Below, piece by piece: positions 4,460 through 8,617 of a stretch of DNA of 8,617 bases; the stretch's first letter is position 1, and the number at the start of each line of letters is the position of its first letter. The DNA comes from an uncultured Collinsella sp. (GTDB lineage: Bacteria > Actinomycetota > Coriobacteriia > Coriobacteriales > Coriobacteriaceae). The notes under the pieces are model-generated. The model was not told the DNA's origin, ran no database searches, and saw only the letters and a list, made by a program, of their open reading frames with translations. A program made the translations under genes and the position numbers. The stretch lies in contig CAKUHM010000051.1 in the NCBI GenBank assembly GCA_934655835.1, positions 1 through 8,617 on the forward strand, given 5' to 3'.

Positions 4460-6900
4460 TCGCCGTTCACGCCCTTGCACACCTTGGTGACGATCTTCTG
4501 GTGCGCCTTCTCGACCTCTTCGCTGGTGAGCGTGTGGTCGTCGGAGCGATACGTGAGCGCGAAGGCCATGGACTTCTTGCCCTTGCCGATACGGACCGGA
4601 TCGCGATAGACGTCGAACAGACGCACGCCCTCGAGCAGCTTGCCACCGGCGCTCGTAATGCGGCGCTCAAGATCCTCGCAGGTCACGGCGTTGTCGACCA
4701 CGATAGCAAGGTCGTGCTCAACGGCCGGGTACTGCGAGAACTCGCGATAGTTCTCCTGGTTGCGGGCGCCCTTGATCAGCTTGTCCAAGTCGAGCTCAAA
4801 GGCAACGACGACCTCATCGATGCCCATCGCCTCGCGCGCCTCGGGGTGAATCTCGCCGACCCAGCCCAGCACGGTTCCGCCGGACAGAACCTCGGCCGCA
4901 CGACCCGGCTGCAAGAAAGCGTAGCCCTCGCCCTCGACGGGACGGAAGCGAACCTTCTCGATGCGCAGCTGGGCGAGCAGCTCCTCGACAATGCCCTTGC
5001 CAAAGAAGAAACGCAGCTTACGGTACTTCATGTTCCAAGACTGCTCGCTCCACTGGCCCGAAAGCACGCCCGCCACGGACTTGGTCTCCTTGGGCAGGCT
5101 GGCGTTCTCGCGACCGTGGAACAGGCTGCCGACCTCGTACAGATGCACGTTGGGCGTGCCGTGGGCCTCGTTGTAGGCCACGGACTGCAGCAGGCCCGGC
5201 AGCAGCGAACGACGCATCTCGGTCTGCTCGGCCACCAGCGGGTTCATGAGCACCACGGGGCAGCCGCGGCCTTCGGTGGACATGCCAATCTTCTCCAGGT
5301 CGCCCGGGGCGGCAAAGCCAAAGGTCGTGGTCTCGTTGAGGCCGCAGGCGCGCAGGATCTCGCCGACCTTACGGGTGAGCTTTTGCTCGCGGGTCAGGCC
5401 GCCGATGTGGTTCTTGGCAGCCGGGATGGTCGCCGTCACGCGGCCCATACCCCACAGGCGCAGGACCTCCTCGATCAGGTCGATCTCGCGCGGCAGGTCG
5501 GGGCGGAAGCTCGGCGGGGTCACCATAAAGTCCTCGCCGTCACGCTCCACGGTGCAGCCCAGGCGGGTGAGCGAGCGCTCGATAAAGTCGGGCTCGATGT
5601 CGGCGCCGCAGATGGCATGCACGCGGGCCAGGCGCAGCTTGATGCTGTCGATGGTCTTGGGCGCGGGGAACACGTCGATGTAGCCGGGAGCAACCTCGCC
5701 GCCGGCGATCTCCTCGATCAGCGCGCACGTGACGTTGGCGACGTCCACGCAGCCGGTCTCGTCGACCTGGCGCTCAAAACGGATGGAGGCGTCGGAGATC
5801 AGCGACAGGTCGCGGCTGGTGTGCGAGGTGCGGCCGGCGTTGAAGCAGGCGCTCTCGACCATCACGTCGACGGTATCGTCCTCGATCTCGGAATCCATGC
5901 CGCCCATAACGCCGGCCAGCGCAACGGGACGCTCGCCGTCGGTGATCAGGCCCATGCCGGCGTCGAGCACGCGCTCCTCGCCGTCGAGGGTCGTGAACTT
6001 CTCGTCCTGCTGGGCAGCGCGGACCACCACGCGGCGACGGCCCTCGCGCTCGGCAAAGGTATCCAGGTCAAAGGCGTGCAGCGGCTGACCGGTGAGCATC
6101 ATCACGTAGTTGGTGATGTCGACGATGTTGTTGTGCGGACGTACGCCCAGGGCGTTGAGGCGCTTGACCATCCAGTCGGGCGACGGACCGACCTTCACGT
6201 TGCGCACGATGCGGGCGACGTAGCGGTCGCACAGACCTTCGTCGGCAATCTCGACCGAAAGCTCGTCGTCGGTCGCGCGGCCGGTCTCGGACTTGATGGC
6301 GGGCAGCTCAACGTGGAAATCGCGGTCGAAGATGGCGCCGGTCTCGCGGGCCATGCCGATCATGGACAGGCAGTCGGGGCGGTTGGGCGTGATCTCGCAG
6401 TCGAGCACAGTGTCGCTCGATCCCACGTACTCGGCAAACGGCATGCCGCAGGGCGTGTCCTCGGGCAGGATCATGATGCCGGAGTGGTCGCCGCCCAAGC
6501 CGAGCTCGCGCGCGGAGCAGTTCATGCCCATGGACACGACGCCGCGGAGCTTGCTCTTCTTGATCTTGACATCGCCGGGCAGCACGGCGCCGATCATGGC
6601 CGTGACGATGTGGTCGCCGGCCTCGAAGTTCTGCGCGCCGCAGACGATCTGCAGCGGAGCGGGGTTGCCGTCGGCGTCGAGGTTCTTGTCGCCCACGTCG
6701 ACCGAGCACACATACATGTGGTCGCTATCGGGGTGCGGGGTCTTGGTGAGCACCTTGGCGGTCACCACGTGGTCGAAGGACTCGCCCACGGTGTCGATCG
6801 CCTCGACCTCGGTGCCGGTACGGATATATTCGTCCGAAAGAGTCTTGGGATCCTCCGGAATATCGATCATGGTCTTGAGCCAGTCGTAAGAAACGCGCAT
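4447..6900 (-). CDS. pheT: Phenylalanyl-tRNA synthetase beta subunit
   Basis: A complete 817-residue PheT, close to the usual length of about 800. With PheS it forms the (alpha-beta)2 cytoplasmic enzyme that charges tRNA-Phe. Residues 1-40 (MRVSYDWLKTMIDIP) are the standard N-terminus. An OB-fold tRNA-binding domain covers about 44-155, including HPDSDHMYVCSVDVG and KLRGVVSMGMNCSARELGL. The B3/B4 editing region follows (about 210-380, with MVKRLNALGVRPHNNIVDITNY), then B5 with the PSFRPDLPREIDLIEEVLRLWG motif. The ferredoxin-fold anticodon-binding domain fills the last 95 or so residues, from FSQYPAVEHDLAIVV. The ATG at 6900 has AAGGAG 9 nt upstream. It lies 180 bp after pheS, an unusually wide and structured gap, and should share the T-box-controlled transcript. 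The large frames on the opposite strand are its mirror shadow in GC-rich DNA. Confidence 0.98.
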   Translation of the reverse strand: MRVSYDWLKTMIDIPEDPKTLSDEYIRTGTEVEAIDTVGESFDHVVTAKVLTKTPHPDSDHMYVCSVDVGDKNLDADGNPAPLQIVCGAQNFEAGDHIVTAMIGAVLPGDVKIKKSKLRGVVSMGMNCSARELGLGGDHSGIMILPEDTPCGMPFAEYVGSSDTVLDCEITPNRPDCLSMIGMARETGAIFDRDFHVELPAIKSETGRATDDELSVEIADEGLCDRYVARIVRNVKVGPSPDWMVKRLNALGVRPHNNIVDITNYVMMLTGQPLHAFDLDTFAEREGRRRVVVRAAQQDEKFTTLDGEERVLDAGMGLITDGERPVALAGVMGGMDSEIEDDTVDVMVESACFNAGRTSHTSRDLSLISDASIRFERQVDETGCVDVANVTCALIEEIAGGEVAPGYIDVFPAPKTIDSIKLRLARVHAICGADIEPDFIERSLTRLGCTVERDGEDFMVTPPSFRPDLPREIDLIEEVLRLWGMGRVTATIPAAKNHIGGLTREQKLTRKVGEILRACGLNETTTFGFAAPGDLEKIGMSTEGRGCPVVLMNPLVAEQTEMRRSLLPGLLQSVAYNEAHGTPNVHLYEVGSLFHGRENASLPKETKSVAGVLSGQWSEQSWNMKYRKLRFFFGKGIVEELLAQLRIEKVRFRPVEGEGYAFLQPGRAAEVLSGGTVLGWVGEIHPEAREAMGIDEVVVAFELDLDKLIKGARNQENYREFSQYPAVEHDLAIVVDNAVTCEDLERRITSAGGKLLEGVRLFDVYRDPVRIGKGKKSMAFALTYRSDDHTLTSEEVEKAHQKIVTKVCKGVNGEVRS

Positions 6901-7080
6901 CTAACTGGTCTCCTTTCATCTGTAACGTCTGCAATAAACAGACGGAAAACTCCAGCTACGGAGACGGGTTTCCGAGGTGCCGCAGATTGCCTTGAAAGAG
7001 GAGGGCCGCGTACTTAGGTACGCAACCGACGATTGAAAGGCAAGGTGCGGTGGCTCGGGAAGCCGCCGGGACAGGTCAAC
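6901..7080 (-). other. Structured spacer between pheS and pheT
   Basis: No gene fits in these 180 bp. On the minus strand three short hairpins are visible: GCGTAC-CTAA-GTACGC (7008-7023, six perfect pairs), CTCC/GGAG followed by TTTT (6946-6963, a weak terminator-like form), and CGTCTG/CAGACG with a seven-base loop (6926-6944) a little before the pheT ribosome site. They could tune the PheS:PheT ratio or protect the mRNA, or be remnants of an inserted repeat. No promoter of quality was seen. Confidence 0.5.
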
Positions 7081-8157
7081 TTAAAATTGGTTCAAGAAGC
7101 GCATATCGCCAGTCATGAGAGTCCTAAGGTCGGGCAGGTCGTAGCGCAGGGCCGCGACGCGCTCGGCGCCAATGCCAAAGGCGAAGCCGGTGTACTTCTC
7201 GGGATCGATGCCGCAGTTGATAAGGACGTTAGGATCGACCATGCCGCAGCCCAGGATCTCGATCCAGCCGCTGTGCTTGCAGAAGTTGCAGCCCTTGCCG
7301 CCGCACACGTGGCAGCTCACGTCCACCTCGCAGCTGGGCTCGGTGAAGGGGAAGAAGTGCGGGCGGTAACGCGTCTTGCGATCCTCGCCAAACATGCACT
7401 TGACGAAGTAGTCGAGCGTGCCTTTCAGATCGCCGAAGGTGATGCCCTCGTCGACGACCAGGCCCTCGATCTGGTTGAACTGCGGCAGGTGGCAGGCGTC
7501 GGCCGTGTCGGGACGGTAGACGGTGCCCGGGCAGATCATGTAGATGGGCGGCTTCTGCGACTCCATGGTGTGGATCTGCACGCCCGAGGTCTGGGTGCGC
7601 AGCAGCACGTCGGACTCGCCATGGGCATGTGCCTCGGGGTGCGCGACGCTGCCGGGATTGTTGTCGACCACGTAGAACGTGTCGCGGGCCGAGCGGCTCG
7701 GGTGATCCATGGGCGCGTTGAGCGCGGTGAAGTTGTAGTAGGAGGTGTCGACCATGGGGCCGGATTCGACGGTGTAGCCGATGCCGCAGAAGATGTCCTC
7801 GGCCTCCTCGATGATCTGCTTGATCAGGTGCTGGTGACCGATCTGCGGACGGATGCCCGGCAGCGTGATGTCGACGGCCTCGTGCTCAAGCGCGTGCTTG
7901 AGGGCAGCGGCCTTCATCTCGGTCGTGCGCTCGTCGAGCATACCCTCGATCAGCTGGCGCATCTCGTTGGCGCGCTTACCCATCACGGGACGATCCTCGG
8001 GGGCGAGCTTGCCCATCATGCGCATCAGGCCGGTGATGCGACCCTTGCGGCCGAGCAGCTCAACGCGCGCGGCCTCGAGCTTGGCGGCGTCGTCGGCGCC
8101 GGCGACGAGCTCCTTGGCCTCTTCCTCGAGTTTGACCAGATCATCAATCAGACTCAT
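7081..8157 (-). CDS. pheS: Phenylalanyl-tRNA synthetase alpha subunit
   Basis: A complete 358-residue PheS, the catalytic subunit that activates phenylalanine and attaches it to tRNA-Phe. The N-terminal 85 or so residues are the helical coiled-coil arm that contacts tRNA. The class II core follows: motif 1 around GHQHLIKQIIEEAEDIF, the HPSRSARDTFYV segment, motif 2 with LLRTQTSGVQIHTM and a Phe-site segment ACHLPQFNQIEGL, and motif 3 FGIGAERVAALRYDLPDLR near the end, finishing MRFLNQF. A CHVCGGKGCNFC cluster (C-x2-C-x4-C-x2-C) may bind zinc, as in other bacterial PheS proteins. The start is ATG 8157 with AAGGGA close upstream; the open frame continues to 8340 only through T-box RNA. Expression is expected to be controlled by the T-box leader directly upstream. 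Confidence 0.98.
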   Translation of the reverse strand: MSLIDDLVKLEEEAKELVAGADDAAKLEAARVELLGRKGRITGLMRMMGKLAPEDRPVMGKRANEMRQLIEGMLDERTTEMKAAALKHALEHEAVDITLPGIRPQIGHQHLIKQIIEEAEDIFCGIGYTVESGPMVDTSYYNFTALNAPMDHPSRSARDTFYVVDNNPGSVAHPEAHAHGESDVLLRTQTSGVQIHTMESQKPPIYMICPGTVYRPDTADACHLPQFNQIEGLVVDEGITFGDLKGTLDYFVKCMFGEDRKTRYRPHFFPFTEPSCEVDVSCHVCGGKGCNFCKHSGWIEILGCGMVDPNVLINCGIDPEKYTGFAFGIGAERVAALRYDLPDLRTLMTGDMRFLNQF

Positions 8158-8243
8158 GTCTTCCCTTTCGTCTCTCGCGCTCCCCGCTCGCCGGGACGAC
8201 TGCCGCCGCCCAGCGTTGCGAAAACGCGGCCCGGTTCGGTAAC

Positions 8244-8283
8244 AAAAAACCGCCCTCGGGCATGTGCATTGCCCAAGGACGGT
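8244..8283 (-). terminator. Regulated intrinsic terminator of the T-box leader
   Basis: On the minus strand ACCGTCCT-T-GGGC pairs with GCCC-G-AGGGCGGT around a nine-base loop (8262-8270), followed by TTTTTT (8244-8249). Its 5' arm includes the CCTTG used by the antiterminator, so the two structures exclude each other, as in a standard transcription-attenuation T-box. It lies about 90 nt before the pheS start. Confidence 0.93.
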
Positions 8284-8528
8284 TGAATTCCGCGGTACCA
8301 CCTTGTTTGACCCGGCGGATGTCTGGCCCGCCGTGCCCACTCTGCGCCCCTTATCGCGAGGCTCACGGCTTCCCTACTGGGGCTTCGCCGCCGCTGGCCG
8401 CGCGCCCGTTGAGGTTGCTGCTCGGGAGTGAACGCTTGGCCCTTGCCACCGCAGGAAGGCTTGCAGCCCATGACCTTCCCTCTCTTGCCGGCGACGCGGC
8501 GGGCAAAACCCTCTCCGTCAACGCATTG
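8244..8528 (-). promoter_or_regulatory. T-box riboswitch (tRNA-Phe sensing) upstream of pheS
   Basis: On the minus strand the conserved T-box AGGTGGTACCGCG is at 8291-8303. CAAGG (8301-8305) can pair with CCTTG (8274-8278) to form the antiterminator, leaving TGGT to pair with the ACCA end of tRNA-Phe. Stem I is recognisable: distal stem GGAAGG/CCTTCC (8474-8479 with 8454-8459), terminal loop GGCTGCAAG with the GNTG motif, and an AAGAGA bulge (8481-8486). A stem GTTTTGCCC/GGGCCAAGC leads into a specifier loop with TTC (8430-8432) followed by A. TTC is a Phe codon, matching pheS. A stem III candidate CGGCGG/CCGCCG is at 8313-8333. Uncharged tRNA-Phe should stabilise the antiterminator and turn on pheST. 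Confidence 0.95.
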
Positions 8529-8534
8529 GGCTAT

Positions 8535-8562
8535 AGGATAACACATTTCGCGAGCGTATCAC
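8535..8562 (-). promoter_or_regulatory. Candidate promoter of the pheST operon
   Basis: On the minus strand GTGATA (8557-8562, four of six to TTGACA) is followed after 16 nt by TATCCT (8535-8540, four of six) with a TGn extension just before the -10. Transcription would begin near 8528, directly before T-box stem I, which is where a T-box promoter should be. The remaining 55 bp to the window edge show no feature I can support. Confidence 0.5.
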
Positions 8563-8617
8563 CGCGTTCCGTTTTGTTCGCGCTGGGTACAAGGCAGGTA
8601 GCTGTGCAAACTGGCCG

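Noticed and set aside
4408..7017. Very long open frame on the plus strand opposite pheT (869 codons), and a similar one at 7033-8286 opposite pheS
   Set aside because: Both are mirror frames of GC-rich, strongly conserved synthetase genes; their translations are low-complexity, rich in Ala, Gly, His, Asp and Leu, with no domain I recognise and no convincing start.
8154..8546. 130-codon minus-strand frame upstream of pheS
   Set aside because: It lies on top of the T-box leader, including its stem I and terminator, and has no separate ribosome site or family resemblance.
1..8617. CRISPR array, tRNA or rRNA genes, insertion sequences, prophage or a new defence system
   Set aside because: No regularly spaced direct repeats, cloverleaf, rRNA segment, transposase or integrase was seen; apart from the left-edge nuclease-like fragment the genes are housekeeping or transport.

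Overview
The window looks like a piece of chromosome from a high-GC, gut-type actinobacterium of the class Coriobacteriia, probably Collinsella or a close relative. This is an inference from three things: GC-rich coding sequence, a T-box leader in front of pheST, and protein styles I associate with that group (a Zn-dependent phospholipase C-like protein starting MPSWNIH, and a nuclease-like hypothetical protein at the left edge). I could not run a search to confirm the taxon.

Layout, left to right. The 3' part of a plus-strand gene with a PD-(D/E)xK-nuclease-like C-terminal domain (2-484) runs tail to tail into a minus-strand gene for a Zn-dependent phospholipase C-like protein (481-1329); the two stop codons overlap. 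Everything else is on the minus strand. A cobalt/nickel ECF transporter operon reads cbiM -> cbiQ -> cbiO (4121 down to 1409). Next upstream are pheT (6900-4447) and pheS (8157-7081), the two subunits of phenylalanyl-tRNA synthetase. pheS is preceded by a full T-box riboswitch with a UUC (Phe) specifier and an intrinsic terminator (8244-8528), and by a candidate promoter.

How it works together. The pheST unit should be controlled by uncharged tRNA-Phe through the T-box. A spacer of about 325 bp separates pheT from cbiM. It holds a nested, nearly concentric inverted repeat with terminator-like hairpins at the end of pheT, a candidate promoter, a second terminator-like hairpin with two competing pairings, and, 24 bp before the cbiM start, a perfect GTGTTAC-N14-GTAACAC inverted repeat. 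That repeat has the form I recall for NikR operators in deltaproteobacteria, so the transporter is more likely a nickel (NikM-NikQ-NikO) importer than a cobalt one. No cobalamin riboswitch consensus is visible. CbiM has the metal-binding N-terminus (Met1-His2 and His67) and an extra C-terminal part that resembles a fused CbiN/NikN-type module.

I see no undescribed defence or mobile system here. The less ordinary parts are the regulatory DNA between pheT and cbiM, the structured 180-bp gap between pheS and pheT, and the ExQ variant active site of the left-edge nuclease-like protein.
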